Assembly (NCBI GenBank): GCA_013076295.1
Contig: RQOL01000828.1
Coordinates: 5,205,219 to 5,269,218 of the forward strand
DNA length: 64,000 nucleotides
DNA from: Sanderia malayensis
Lineage: Eukaryota > Cnidaria > Scyphozoa > Semaeostomeae > Pelagiidae
Reading direction: 5' to 3'
Position 1 is the first letter of the stretch, and each line of letters begins with the position of its first letter. This document shows, in pieces, positions 46,504 to 59,500 of the stretch. Both the position numbers and the translations under genes were made by a program. Under the pieces are notes generated by a model. The model did not search any database and was not told the DNA's origin. It saw nothing but the letters and a program-made list of their open reading frames with translations.

Positions 46504-49500
46504 CTATGATTGGTTTAGATGTTGTTATGTTTTACGATGATTTCAATCTAATTTACTTACTTTCCATACCCCTTTCACACAGACCATCCAATATAAAAAC
46601 ATCATCAATGCCAATGTCCGAATACGGCGAATAACCAATTTTCCCCGCAAACTCGATCTGAAGGACAAATAAAACATTTCACTTCGGAATTGGTTGATTA
46701 TTTCAAAAGAAACTTTTGAAATTGATCGTTAATTTTATTGAAATTATTGGTAGACATTACGCTGTAAGACTCGGTCATCTTAGGGAGGGACACTGCGCCG
46801 GCCTTCCAGTCCACGCCCTGGTGTCCCGTCTTCTGCCAGAGCCACATCGTTGTTCCAGAGCTGAACCTGAGAGTGACCGTAAGAGAGCCCATTGTTTTGC
46901 CGTTCATGCTGTAGAAGAAATTCAGGCATTTCTCGCCGAAATTCGCCGGCAGTTGGGAGCTGTAAAGCTTGGCAGTCGTTTTGTGGTACATGCTACCTGC
47001 TTCAAGGTAGGCGTAAAAGCCTGAAATTGAAAAAAATTCCAACATCATCAGGCATACTGCCGTCTTTGTGTTGACATTTGCACTAATTTGATTGCCTCAG
47101 ACCCCTGTTGTTTTTACAACAACAACAACAACATTAAGTCTGGATTCAAAGTTAGTTATCAGTGTCATGTGCTTTAACTTTTACCATCAGGCTACTGCAG
47201 CAAGTTTACAGTTAGAGCCAGTTTACGGAGCTTATTACATCAAACGCCCAGAGAAGTGAGACATTTGTTTAAACTTCCAGTTATCAAGGTTATGAAATGT
47301 CGACTTCCTAACCCGCGCAATTCTAAATGATTATTGAAAGAATACTCGATACACACAATTTGACCATTAGTTGACGTACTGATGTTTAACTGTGCTCAGT
47401 TCAACCAATTGGTGTGTTCTTACCTGACCCGGATGTGTGGTCACCAGTCGGACCCGTATTAATTGTTGGAGTTGAACCTGAGTATATTCGCCACTGCAAT
47501 CCACCATTGTTTTGAGTCCTCCACATTCCCCAGCCTGTTTCGAAGCTTGTATCGTACCATTCTGTAGTCGAAGAAGAAAGTACGGCAAATAAACGAAGAA
47601 GAAATTCGTGCTACAATAGTTTGCATGTCAGTTTACAGTTAAAGTATAATTGTAATTTGAAATATGATGAACTTACGGTGGCTGCATTTCTTGACGATGC
47701 AGATCATTGTCTGTGAGCTGCTGTCTGGACACGCTTTTCCTCCATTCGATGGAGTTGGGTTGTTGCAACTTCTATACCTCGACCTAGTTCCTTTGTTGCA
47801 GCTGTTTGAACAGCCACCCCACGAACCCCACTTGCCCCAATGCCCATTCATCGGCTCTGTTTCAAACAATAATCAGTTAGCACAGTACAGTACAGTATAG
47901 TGCATTATAGAAAAGTAATAGTAAAGTACGGTATAGTAAAGTATATAGTATAGTATAGTATAGTATAGTATAGTACAGTAAAAACCCGCATATAAGAACC
48001 AATGGGTTAAGAATCTTCAGGGTGATCTTTCTGCTAAAAACAATAGAAGAAACAATAGCCTATTGTCTTGGAACAATAGCCTGGATGGAAATTTAAAGGT
48101 TCTTATATGCGGGTTTTTGCTGTATAGTATAGTTAGTATAGTATAATATAGTATAGTATAGTATAGTATAGTATAGTGTGGTATAGTATAGTATTGTATA
48201 GTATAGTATGGTATAGTATTGTATAGCATAGTATAGTATATTATAGTGTATTATATTATAATATATTAATGTGTAGTATAGTAAGTTTAGTGTATAATAT
48301 AGTGAACATGGTGAGCACAATATAGCAACGTGTAGAAGTAGCACTATGTTATATAATGGCCCTTTTAAACCAATCCAACTCTCTTTTCTTTGCAGTATTT
48401 TCAGCCAAGTTAACATTTGAATAATTGCAAGAACACGGTGAAGGCTCTAAAAATATTCGACATTCTCGATATTTTGGAGGAGGTCTATTTTGGAGGGTTA
48501 ATAGAGTGGGGCTGAATTGAGGTGTAAGTGCAGTGTATTTATAGAGAGAGGTGGGTGCTTTGACGTCATACCTAAGCACGATGTACAGCTCCTGTGTTCG
48601 TCTTTGATTCCGTATGAGTCTGCCCCCGTGCATTGTGTTAAATCCTTTGAGAAACAATACCTTTGACGGGTGGAACGGCAGCTAGTGCCGGTCGTATAAC
48701 ACGCAGACCAATGTGACCAGTCGCTCCATAATTTGGACGAGTCAACTATGCAAGAATGAGAGAATGATTGCCCTCGGTTTCGTTAAAGCGATTCTGGATA
48801 CAACTTTATTCCCTGAACTTTGAGGGCTTTAACTTACGAACTTGTTAAGCTTGTGGGTTTGAGCATACGAACTTGATTTTGCATTAAGTTCGAGTCTGTG
48901 GGTTTGAATAATGTTAATCAACTCACGGTGACACTGGTAGATTTTGTTCAGCTCCAAGATGTCAGTTTCACTGAGTGTTTGGGATCCGAGATCCATGGCT
49001 GGGTCAAATTTTGCGTTGATAGTATCTTTGCCGTTGTTGTTAAACGTCGTTCTTCCGTAATGCATAATTGATTTGTAGTCATACAACGTGTCAAGCACTT
49101 GGCTTTCGCTTGCAATTCGACGCTGGAAGTTGTATGACTGGCCTAGGGAAAAAGGAAAATCAGCCCGCATCATGCACGCGCTAATGTCATTATCGATTGC
49201 ATTCTGTTCAGTCTGTTTGATAAGACTGATACGTTTAGATAAAGATACGTTTAAACTTGCTGCTATTTGCAATACATTCACTAAACAACTTCAATGTCCC
49301 AATACTTGGGCTCAATATCCTTGCAAAGGATTATCAGGTCAGGATGGGGGCTTATTTGAGGGAAGGGCTTATTCGAGGATTTACGGTATTTCATACCGCA
49401 TGATTCCGCATTTTACTAATGGTCATGGAAGTAATAACTGCAAACTTCAATGCAGTCGTTGGTGCATGAAGCCACGCAATGTTGTTATAGAATAATCATA

Positions 49501-52500
49501 TTCAATTCAATAATGATATATAGCTAATCTCGTTACGAGTTAAACAACATTCCTGTGTAAACAAACAGTGTAGAATATGCTTTGTGCTTCTGTTTAAGTC
49601 TCTGTTTCTATTTAAACTTATCCTCGTTTGATTCCTGAATTTCTATGTCAAAATTGAAAAGATGAGATCCCGCGAAGAATTTTTCGAGAATGCGACATTG
49701 TCGCTTGTGATAATGGCTGTGCAAAATCTGTTTTTGGCGATTATAAGAGCATAGAATGAATTTTAATTGGGTCTTAGAAGACAATAACGTGTTTTATAAC
49801 AAGGATAAATATTTTTCATGAATATTTTCAATGCATCACAGTGCTCGATAAAGTTTTCATAGCTACCAAGCCTGCATGCTTATTTACTGTTCATTAAGGA
49901 CCAAACAAATCTCTTTGCTTTGTTAAAGAATTCATATCAACAACTGCTATAGAAGTCATTTTCTCCAGCAGTGTTTATTTACTAATAAAGTGATCTAAAG
50001 ACTGATACAGTTGAGGTGCAGTGCAGCACAGCCTGCGTATGAGAACCAATGGATTAAGAATCTCCAGAGTTATATTTCTGCTCAAAACTATATGATAGAA
50101 GGAACGATAACTTATTGTTTTTGAACAATAGTCTGGATGCATGGTTTTCATGTAGGTGTTTTGCTTTATAACTTGCCTTATCAAGAGGGTGTTTGTATAC
50201 TATTATACATTGCAAGATGTTTAATTCAGTATACCGTTAGACTGGTTAAGTTTGAGGGGGGGGAGGAGTCACTGCTGTACCTACGATTGGGAACAAAAGT
50301 CCCTGGGACACCTGAAAAATTCAGTTGATAATGCTATATTTCTGCACACTTTGTTCTCTGTGGGCAGAATGCGTCCCTCACTCCCCCAAATATGTTGTCT
50401 TGTGCATCGGTCTTTTCTCATGACCGCCGAAAAGAATTTCGGCAATATTGAATACAACTGCTTCCTGAGACAACATTGTTTTGGGGGAGGGGGTGAAGTA
50501 TGCATGTAAAACTTGCAAACATCCAAGGTGTCCCATGGTTTTTGTAGATTTTATTGTAGCATGCGATTGAACAAGCAGTTTCAACAAACGTACCATCTTG
50601 AATGTTTTCGTAGTTAATAGTGACAAAACTGTCTCTGTCCGGCCTTGACTGCTCGTGGAAAAATCCTGTTAGGAGAAGTTCACATTTATAAGAATCCGTA
50701 ATTCATTTTATGCAATGCGGCTCATTACGAATCCATTTTAGCCTCATTATGACATGAGCTTGGCGATCTGAGTTTGAAATGATTGGATGAACCTACCGAG
50801 AGCATGAAGAATCTCATGGATGATGATTCCTTCACTGAAGCAATTTGGGCCTAATCGGACTTCGGTTGCACCCGCAGACTTTTTGCCAATGTTTGCCCAA
50901 CATCTACAATAATCAGATATGGTAAGACAGTTATTAGAACAATTGCGCTGCAATTTCTCACCTGTAGAAATAAAGTTTTTTTTTCAGCCATACCCATTTC
51001 CAGATGTGAAGTAAAGGTACGATTGGTCCTCGTAGACCATCGGTCTGAACTTTAAACATGGCACTGCTGCTACTATCTTGGCCATCGCGGCCTTGACTTT
51101 CGTTGACCCACCTGACACTGATGAGAATGGAAGTGTTCAGTACAGGGAGACGCTTCGTAAACATAGACAGGCCTGCGTCTGCTGACTACGAAGTGACTAC
51201 GAGGCGTATTATGGTATTGGGAGACATTTGAATACTATGCTGGTAAGCTATATTAGAAGTGAGGGATAGGCGCTTGAAACAGGGGAGGGTTATTAGTAAG
51301 AGTAAGAGTAAGTCAATGATTGAAGGGAGGTGTTTAATTCTCAATTCGGAGATACTAATTAGAAGGGTAAACTACAACAAGGCATAGCAATGCGGACTTG
51401 CTTTGTCTATCAGATAAGGATGAAGAAATCGTTACTAGAAATGGACGTTTATTTGAGATATAGTTGAGTATTCTTAGCGTATAAGACGTGTGTTCTGCAG
51501 ACGCCCCTTTGCGTTCATTATGTCCATTAAAATAAATTGAAGATGATTGCTCACCTGGAAGGTAGCCAATGTAATATGGAATCGACCTTGTTCGCCACGA
51601 GTTCCTCAGATCTTTGATGATGGCACGTTTGCTTGTTTTGCTACCTTCGTATTGTTCTTTTATTTCTGCATCAGTCATAGCTATGTCGCCTTCAAAGAGT
51701 TTTACCTCAGCGGCTTTGAAAATGAGAGTTGTTTTTATTATTATTATTACTATTATTATCCGCAGTTATTATTGCCGGGTTTAAAAGTGAATGTACACGC
51801 AGAATTGAACTCTCAATTCTTTGAGATCGAACCTATGGCATCAGTGTCCAGCGATGTTGGTTGGTTATGTCCTTCAAATACTGTGCTTTAAGAATATAGA
51901 TATGAAAAAGGCTTTGTGCCTTTTAATCGTTCATTGCCTACCTTGATTGATTTTTATAATCTCGTTTTCGGCAGCAGTGCCATCTTTAGTTGACCTCTTT
52001 GTGAATAAATGGCTATTAGCTTCCATGATCAGATCATGTGCACTCTTCTTCATGGCTGCAGAAAGACAAAACAAGACAATATTGCTAAAATTAGTTTGTT
52101 TGTATTAAAAGTATTGCTTTAATTCTATTGTTGTTTGCAACAACAATGGAATTAAAGTGGAACCTTCATATAATGGACGCCCATGGAAATCGTGTTTTTG
52201 TTTGTTGTTTGGGGGGTGATTGTTGTATAAACATGTGTGTTAATAAAGGTTTCACTGCACAAGGTAGCAAACTTTGGACAGAACCAAAAATGCTTTTCGT
52301 ATTGGGATTTTGTTCATCTCAGGGCGAATTCTGTTATCAAATTGTTCAGGGACCAAATTTTTAATAAAATAGCTCAAGTTCGAAACGTCGCTGACAATAG
52401 CTTCAAGCAGCTATTTCTTACAAAAGTAATAATTATTTAAAATATTATTTTAACAGTGAATTACTTGGTTACGCACGCAAACTTGTATATTTATTGTGAC

Positions 52501-54664
52501 AAAATTTTTGATTTGTTATATTAAGGATCTCGTTTTCATAGCGGAATTCATCATATTGAGACTCCATAGCTATTTCCTTCACTTTGGAGGCCAAAATTAG
52601 AACCAGAGTTAATTTCATGCCATGTAAAATGATTCGTTAAACGTATTTATTGAGCTGTTTAATTTGAAGCTTGACATTTCCTGACATGCTACCATAAAAC
52701 TCTATTCATTTTCTTTTGCGTTACCATTTATTGTCATCAAAGCTCATTTAATATTGTCAAATATGACTTCATTATTCGCAATAGTATTGGCTCGCACTTG
52801 TTAGAGGAACTGCTTTATTTGATTTCATCTCAAATGCAGCTGTTATTTGCATTGAATAGTTGCGCAAATATGTCCACTGGACATTCGATTTCTTAGAGAA
52901 ATTCCCTTCCCCCACACAATTGGGGTTATATGAACAGAGCAAAAACTGTGTATGAAATGCTTTGAGCTGGACAGACGTGGTAGCACAAGGAAATGTTCGA
53001 TTCAAGCGATCTTTTAACATACAAACAAGTGGGGAAATTCCCCACCAGACCCCAAAATTTCTCCACTAGTTGCCTCATTTTTCCCCACTTGCAAGTGCTC
53101 TTTTGTTGACTATTTTTTCGTAGCTAATTACACCTGTCTCCTGTTTACAGATCGTTATCATTGTCGTTGTTGTCTCACTACTGCCAACCATCCATGGAAA
53201 TTTTGCAAATTATGTTTCATGGTGCATAATTTTCCTTCGTGATTTTAGTTTCAGTTGCATCACATTGAGAAAATGCCATTTTGCATCAGTCCCCCCCACC
53301 CACCAGTGAACATTTCTTAAACGACCCCCTGGTTCGTTTATGTACATTAGGCTGGTCTGGGGAATGCTTTAATTAAGCAAATGAAAAGCTGAATTGGGTA
53401 TTTCATACCGCATGATTCCACATTTTACTAACGGTCATGGAAGTAATAACTGCAAGCTTCAATGCAGTCGTTGGTGCATGAAGCCACGCAATGCTGTTAT
53501 AGAATAATCATATTCAATTCAATAATGATATATAGCTAATCTCGTTACGAATTAAACAACATTCCTGTGTAAACAAACAGTGTAGAATATGCTTTGTGCT
53601 TCTGTTTAAGTCTCTGTTTCTATTTAAACTTATCCTCGTTTGATTTCTGAATTTCTATGTGAAAATTGAAAAGATAAGATCCCGCGAAGAATTTTTCGAG
53701 AATGCAACATAGAATGACATTGTCGCTTGTGTTAATGGCTGTGCAAGATCTGTTTTTGGCGATTATAAGAGCATAGAATGAATTTTAATTGGGTCTCAGA
53801 AGACAATAACGTGTTTTATAACAAGGATAAATATTTTTCATGAATATTTTCAATGCATGACAGTGCTCGATAAAGTTTTCATAGCTACCAAGCCTGCATG
53901 CTTATTTACTGTTCATTAAGGACCAAACAAATCTCTTTGCTTTGTTAAAGAATTCATATTAACAACTGCTATAGAAGTCATTATCTCCAGCAGTGTTTAT
54001 TTACTAATAAAGTCATCTAAAATCTGTTTTTCCTTCAAGAGCCTTTGTGGAAAGGTTTCAAGATGTTTATGTCTCAAATAACTTATGCCTCGCTCCTATA
54101 TTTATAATGTACACTCATTTTTTTAGCTTTCACCCTATTTATGGTACGAAAAGTTTCGTAGCAAGTTTCTTAACACCAAAGCCGAAATTTTCTTAATTCA
54201 TAGTCCTTCTCTTTACCTTCGGTGACTGTCAAACATAAATTGGACAGAGAAGCAAAAAGAAATGAAAATTCCATTGCAAGCAACTAAAATATCTTTTAAA
54301 ATATATAACCGAACTGAACTATGGACAAAAGAAACAAAACCAATCCGACAAACAACATAAAAAATTTCTTAACTTTTTTGGATCACAAAATCTCCAACAA
54401 AGTTTCTCAAGTTTTGAAAATACGGCCCTACGGTTTGTTATAAATGATTTCTTATAAGAAATGGTTTCTTATAAAAAAAATGGGGTACCTACTATCAAGT
54501 AATTGGGGCTATTTGAATTCTGTTGAAAGCAGGAAGATAAAATTGGACGATATCAAGGTTCGATTAACCATGAGAATTTCTAAACGTTTACCTTTGCCTT
54601 CGATGAATGGTTGAGATAAAAATAGTACCAAAAGAGCTGCAATTAAACATTGCAACGAGACCAT
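45410..54664 (-). CDS. Secreted astacin metalloprotease with 2 TSP1, MAM and 3 ShKT domains
   Basis: Fifteen exons, 681 codons, in transcript order: 54592-54664, 51942-52055, 51555-51713, 50994-51111, 50797-50903, 50594-50665, 48927-49142, 48572-48745, 47677-47856, 47424-47561, 46761-47020, 46561-46657, 46168-46272, 45750-45866, 45410-45525. All phases agree. The protein starts with a signal peptide (residues 1-23). The propeptide carries FEGD (69-72), whose Asp normally caps the zinc, then KTSKR before AIIKDL, a likely cleavage site. The catalytic domain has HEILHALGFFHEQSRPDRD (184-202, three His and the catalytic Glu) and the Met-turn SIMHYG (239-244). Next come TSP1-like WSDWSHWSAC (about 290-344), canonical TSP1 WGKWGSWGGCSNSC (about 348-404), a MAM domain (405-565) with FETGWGMW, TGPTGDHT and SDIGIDDV, and three six-Cys ShKT modules (about 570-603, 608-643, 644-680). 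Hydra HMP2 and similar cnidarian enzymes have astacin-MAM-ShKT and act in matrix turnover. Confidence 0.92.
45967..46035. repeat. Short palindromic repeat (CGTCCCTG family)
   Basis: The arms TACATTGCGTCCCT and AGGGACGCAATGTA enclose about 40 bases with GAGCGAG-like sequence, in an astacin-gene intron. The pattern matches 36673-36742. Confidence 0.65.
46297..46504. repeat. (GTA)n microsatellite in astacin-gene intron
   Basis: GTA/TAG trinucleotide repeats with GCA and ATA variants. Valine- or serine-rich frames across it are artefacts. Confidence 0.9.
47895..48250. repeat. (TATAG)n microsatellite split by a MITE
   Basis: Pentanucleotide TATAG repeats on both sides of the MITE at 47976-48122. 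The MITE used a TA inside the array as its target. Confidence 0.9.
47976..48122. repeat. 147-bp TA-flanked MITE, copy 3
   Basis: Same ends and length as 43295-43441 and the same orientation, in the intron between the two TSP1 exons and inside the TATAG microsatellite. Confidence 0.85.
49385..49999. repeat. About 615-bp direct repeat, copy 1
   Basis: Nearly identical to 53397-54021 over its full length and in the same orientation. It starts GGTATTTCATACCGCATGAT and ends ACTAATAAAGTGATCTAAA. It lies in the intron after the zinc-site exon of the astacin gene. No coding signal or terminal inverted repeat is obvious. Confidence 0.85.
50012..50163. repeat. Degenerate copy of the 147-bp MITE
   Basis: It keeps GAGAACCAATGGATTAAGAA and TTTCTGCTCAAAAC from the family interior, but both ends have decayed (CAGCCTGCGTATG on the left). 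It is an older insertion than the other four. Confidence 0.6.
53397..54021. repeat. About 625-bp direct repeat, copy 2
   Basis: Partner of 49385-49999, in intron 1 of the astacin gene. It differs by scattered point changes and a 10-base insertion (ACATAGAATG near 53707). Confidence 0.85.
54119..54485. repeat. Diverged ACACG/TTATAAG-type element
   Basis: The right part ends GGTTTCTTATAAAAAAAATG, and the interior contains AAGTTTCTTAA phrases as in 1921-2322. The left end is not preserved. Confidence 0.4.
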
Positions 54665-56522
54665 CTTCAACTGTAAACCACGCATCTATGTGGCTCCTCT
54701 TATTGTAGACTCAGCTCAGATGCAGTATATTTGAATTTGCGTTAATGCACCTCTCTTCAGTGACCAGTCTGGAAATTAAATGACTAGAATTGTTTACAGC
54801 TCTCTGGGTCTCTTCTCTTTTATGCACACTTTAGGTACCAGTTTCCAATAACCATGAGAAAATGACACCAGCATTAAATCTCAAATTATTTGTTTCCTGA
54901 GCGAGAAAACCTGGCAATGTTAATATTGACACAATATGCCTACTCTGTTATTTTCAGTTTTGTTTATGCAATAAGATCTGGTTCATTTTTACATTGATTC
55001 AATTTTGATGCTACCACAATTTCCAATGAAGTTTTTCATTTCAGATTTCGCTGCGTTTATGCATTTTGTGAAGAAATTTCAAAAACTAGCAAAAATTTCA
55101 AAAATTATTAAATATGTTTGTGGCTTCTGTGTTGTTTGGGAAATGGAAATATTAATACAGTGTATCAAAATTTTTATTTAATTTTCGAATTTCACACAAA
55201 CAGAAATGGTAGCAGACGTATGGGAGTGGGGCCGCATCATAATTACATAATCACATGCAAAGTCATTCATAAGGAGGGTTTATCCATGGAATAAATTCAC
55301 AAATAAACATAAGTGAGAAAATAAGCCGACAAATAAAAGTTATTTTGTACTCCAGATTCCAAGCCTTCCAAAAAGATAATGTTTTTCGTTGTGTTTTGCT
55401 TCTGCAGGATTTACTACAACGACAGAAATTCCAATCAAAGATAAAAATCCCAGAATTATCGTTCTACAAATAAATGGTAGCCATGGTGATTACTAATGGT
55501 CTTCGCTGTCAGGCATATGGGGGCCTTTTGTTTGGGATTTTCTTCTCTCCAAATAATTACTCTTACAACTTATCAATGGGCAAACTATATAACAGCGATG
55601 TGTAACATCGACCCTGTTATTCGATGGTTGACAGTTAATTTTAACACAGTTTGTTGACTCTCGCTATCTCGAACTCCGAATGGAAATGAAAACATGGTTG
55701 ACAAATCGAAAGTTTCATGAAATGGAGTTTTTCTTGATAATAAATTTCTTTCGAGAGTCTCGAGACCAACGAACTGGTTATTCCAGATGGTGTCACAACA
55801 TGTCACAGTATTTTGCATTGCACCAATTGATTTTTTTGAAAAGAAGCCTGGGCTCCATACATTATGACGTATTAACAGTGAATTCAACCAATCGAAGAGC
55901 AGCCTTCGCTTAGGAACAGAATTCAATTCAACGGTAGCCTCTTTTGTAAACATGGCGAATGAGAATTTCCATTGAATGACAACAGATCTTCAGGAATTCC
56001 GTACTATTACAATGATACCTTGAAAAGATAACTCTGAGGTATATTCAAAGTTTTTCTTGAACTCTCTACTATATGAAATGATAATTTTTCAGCTTTATGG
56101 TGTTATTTTCAACCTTGCTAATACAACCGTAAACGCTCGATGTTTTAGGCCACCCCTTCAGTCTTGCGAGTTTTTATTTTATTCCTCTTAAATAATCTTA
56201 ATAGTCAATATTCCAGTGCTCTTGCTGTCTTATAAATATAAGCCATTAGCTTAAAAATAAGAGCAACCATTAGGTATTTACGATGTTAGCTGCGTTAAAC
56301 TTATAGTAAAGAAACGAAAACGCTTACATCGAAAGGACCCACCCCCTTTTGTCGCCTTTTGCAACCAGCTAAAGACAACTAACTTTACTGTTTAAGTTTG
56401 ATGTTCTGAATTTACTAGAATAACAGTGAATTTACTTTCTTATCGCTTTGTTTTCTGTTATCTATATTTACTCCAGTAATATTTTTCACTATCAGTTGTG
56501 TAGCATAATAAACTTTGTTGAA
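54665..56522. other. Divergent interval between astacin gene and ODF2
   Basis: The two genes are transcribed away from each other across 1.86 kb, which must hold both promoters. I see no TATA box placed convincingly and no repeat. Overlapping open frames on both strands at 55585-55953 have no recognisable protein similarity. Confidence 0.5.
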
Positions 56523-59500
56523 ATGGAATCTCAAAGGCTGGCAACAAAATCCCCAATTCATGTCCATGTTGCGAGAAATACACCTGTTCACGTTCATGTA
56601 AAGAAAAAAGGCAAGAAACAAAAAGAAATGCCTGGTGTACCCAATGCAATTGAGGTGAGTCACAATTTACAATCACAATCTCTAAATCAGGGAGTTTAAA
56701 ACAATCTGAGTCAAAAGTAGTTGCTTTATCAGTTTGTTTATCAAGCCTTGTTGTGATAAGAATTTGCAACGTGCTTCAATTCAATGCAAAATGTGGATCT
56801 TTATTTTATTTGCAGCAAAGGATTTCACAGAGACATTCATCTGGTCTTGGTTCATCTGTATCAAGCGGGAAATCTGTATGTAGAACATTCTAAGTTATTT
56901 TCTATAGTTTATTATTTACTTTATTGGTGACTATCACATATTTTGATATGTTTATGCCATGTTTTGATAATTATCTTGTGTTGCTGAAGATCACAGCTGC
57001 CAGAAGTAAAGCAAGATCAACACCAACTTTTATTCCTCCCCCTGGCAAATCGTCAAACCCTGGAAGATCCATTTCATGGGATGTAAGTAAATCATTTTGA
57101 AGTAAAACTTCCTCTTATCAAGCAATCTTTAACCCATCATACAAGTTCAAATTTTTTATTGCCATCCAGGAGAAATGCATTTACATAATGCTTTTTCGAC
57201 ATTTCTTGAAGTGTAAGCTTATTATTCAAGTCAAAGATTCATTCCACATTGCAGTAAAATCCAAATAGCTTGAACCACCAAGGGATGAAAATATAAGGTC
57301 TGAGTTTACAAATGTTCATGTTATGTGAAAAGGTTGAGCTAAGGAATATTCTATGAGATGAGGTTCTCTGAGGCAGGTGTGGATGCAGTGGAAATTATTG
57401 AGTATATTAAAGTTATTCAGAGTTTGAGTAATTGGGATATTGCTGTCGTACAGCCTTGCAATCCAGTTTTTCAATGTTTCATTTTCCTTATTTTGTAAAC
57501 TTGGCCAATGCTTTTAACCCCTAGGGTCCGAGTCATCGCCTTGAGATCAACCAACCAATCAGCTCTTCAAAAAGAAAGGCTGCCATCAAGATGAGCGACC
57601 TGTCAACTTCTGAGGTATTTTTTTCTATTGAAAATCTTACTTTACAGTAAGATTTGCGACAAAGAAAGCAAGATATCTGTGTTTGTTAAAGAGGGCTATC
57701 ACAACATGCATAAAGCAAATGGTCAATATATGAAAATGGTCAATTTGGAGTAATTCCAACTTTTATGTTTTTTTATCTGAGCTTTACTTAAGGGCAGTAA
57801 CCAACATTTTAGGTTATTATTAATGAGGATTTAACTCCAGTCGAGCTTTCAAAATTGTTTTGGTTACCTCTGACAGTAAATCTCGGATAATTCATCTTTT
57901 TTTTCTTTGATATTCTAGGAAGAAGATTTGGCTGGCAAAGATGCTTATTATGAGTCAAAAATTAGTTCACTGATGGACGAAGTTGGAACCCTGCGAAATG
58001 AGGTATTTTGTTTGCATTGAATGACAGAAACCCCTGCAGCATAGGTTCGATTCTACATGATTCCATTTATCCACCAGCGTGATCTGCATTCGAACTCGTT
58101 CCCATTGCTTTGTACAGGTTGCCTTACAAAAGACGTCACGGGTCGTAGAGAAGAAAAATGACCAGTTGAATGTATCGAGAAGATTACTGGAAGAACAAGA
58201 AGATGAGATACTGGTATTTGTTTATTTCCATCTTCATTTTGCAGTTCAATATAGCTGCTGTTCTTATTTTAACATATTCGGATAATATTGAAGTCATCGG
58301 CGTAGCGTTGTATACGTGCTTTTATGTTTGCTATAGCGCATGCGTTTTGTGCCAAGAAATTTGTTTCTAATTCACAGGGCTACAAGTCGGAATTGGATTC
58401 GACAATCAGAGAGAACGAGAAATTACGTCACTCGGTTGAGAAATTCAAAGATGTCGTAGAAGCATCGAGGTATGCATGTCTGACATCGTTCATCGCACCC
58501 TCTTATTTATTAGCGCTCTTCCCTGACAAACGCCCCCCCCCCATTCATATGCACTAGAATGGGGCAATAAACGCTCCTTCCTGTCACGTATTTCTTTTTG
58601 TTAAACGCCCCCTTGCTGTAGTGTGTTGAATTTCCTGTCACATCTTTTCTTTTATTAAACGGCCCTTACTGCAGTGTGGTGAATTTCCTGCCAAGTGTCT
58701 CTTTTTATTAAACGCCCCTTACTGTAGTGTGGTGAATTTGGTTGTTAACAGCCCGCTATTATGTTCTTCCCCATCGTTTCAGATCTGAGTTTGAGCACAT
58801 TGAAAACGAAAAAGAGACTCTGTTGAGAAAGTTGGTTGAAGTCGAGGTGGATGGTCAGGCGGCTGCAGAGGAAGTTGGGAAGCTAAGGGATACAGTGCGC
58901 CGACTTAAACACGTAAGCTGTCGCATTTTAGTAGCAGAATCTAAGCTGGGTAAATCTGTTCAGATACAGTAAAGACCCGCATATAAGAACCTTTAAATTT
59001 CCATCCAGGCTATTGTTCCAAGACAATAGGTCATTGTTTCTTCTATTGTTTTGAACATAAATATCACCCTGAAGGTTCTTAATCCATTGGTTCTTATATG
59101 CGGGTTTTTACTGTATTGTGAGAAATTGCTCCAATGACAATATCCTTTGTGATCTATTAAAGCATAGGTTCATCTCTAAGGCCACTGCCATGACACCTTC
59201 CTTCATTAATAGACATCTATCTATAGCGGACTGTCCAATTGATTTTCAATGGTCGTTTATCGTAATGGGTTTATACTATACCATCTATGGAACAGATGCA
59301 CTGTGTAACGAACTCAGCATTAAGCCTGTAGGTGCCCCTTACAAAGTCCATCTACCGCAATTGTTAACGAAGATTTTTTCTACGTACCTTTGCTTTGCTA
59401 GTTTTTCCTTGAATCACCATGCCACCGTCCATTTTATAATACGTCTTATCATTTTTTGCTTCCAGGATAAGAAGCTGACAGTGAGTGACGTCAGTGCTTT

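Noticed and set aside
46182..46634. Serine/valine-rich frame on the plus strand
   Set aside because: It runs through a GTA microsatellite antisense to the astacin gene, overlapping its ShKT exon and intron.
49088..49495. 135-codon plus-strand frame
   Set aside because: It overlaps the astacin exon 48927-49142 in antisense and then runs into the 615-bp repeat. It is a shadow frame.
52119..52159. 41-bp hairpin in astacin intron 1 (CTTTAATTC... and complement)
   Set aside because: A perfect small palindrome, but I find no second copy or target duplication in the window, so I do not call it a mobile element.
55585..55953. 122-codon minus-strand frame in the divergent interval
   Set aside because: No recognisable domain, no splice context, and a matching open frame on the opposite strand. 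It is not supported as a gene.
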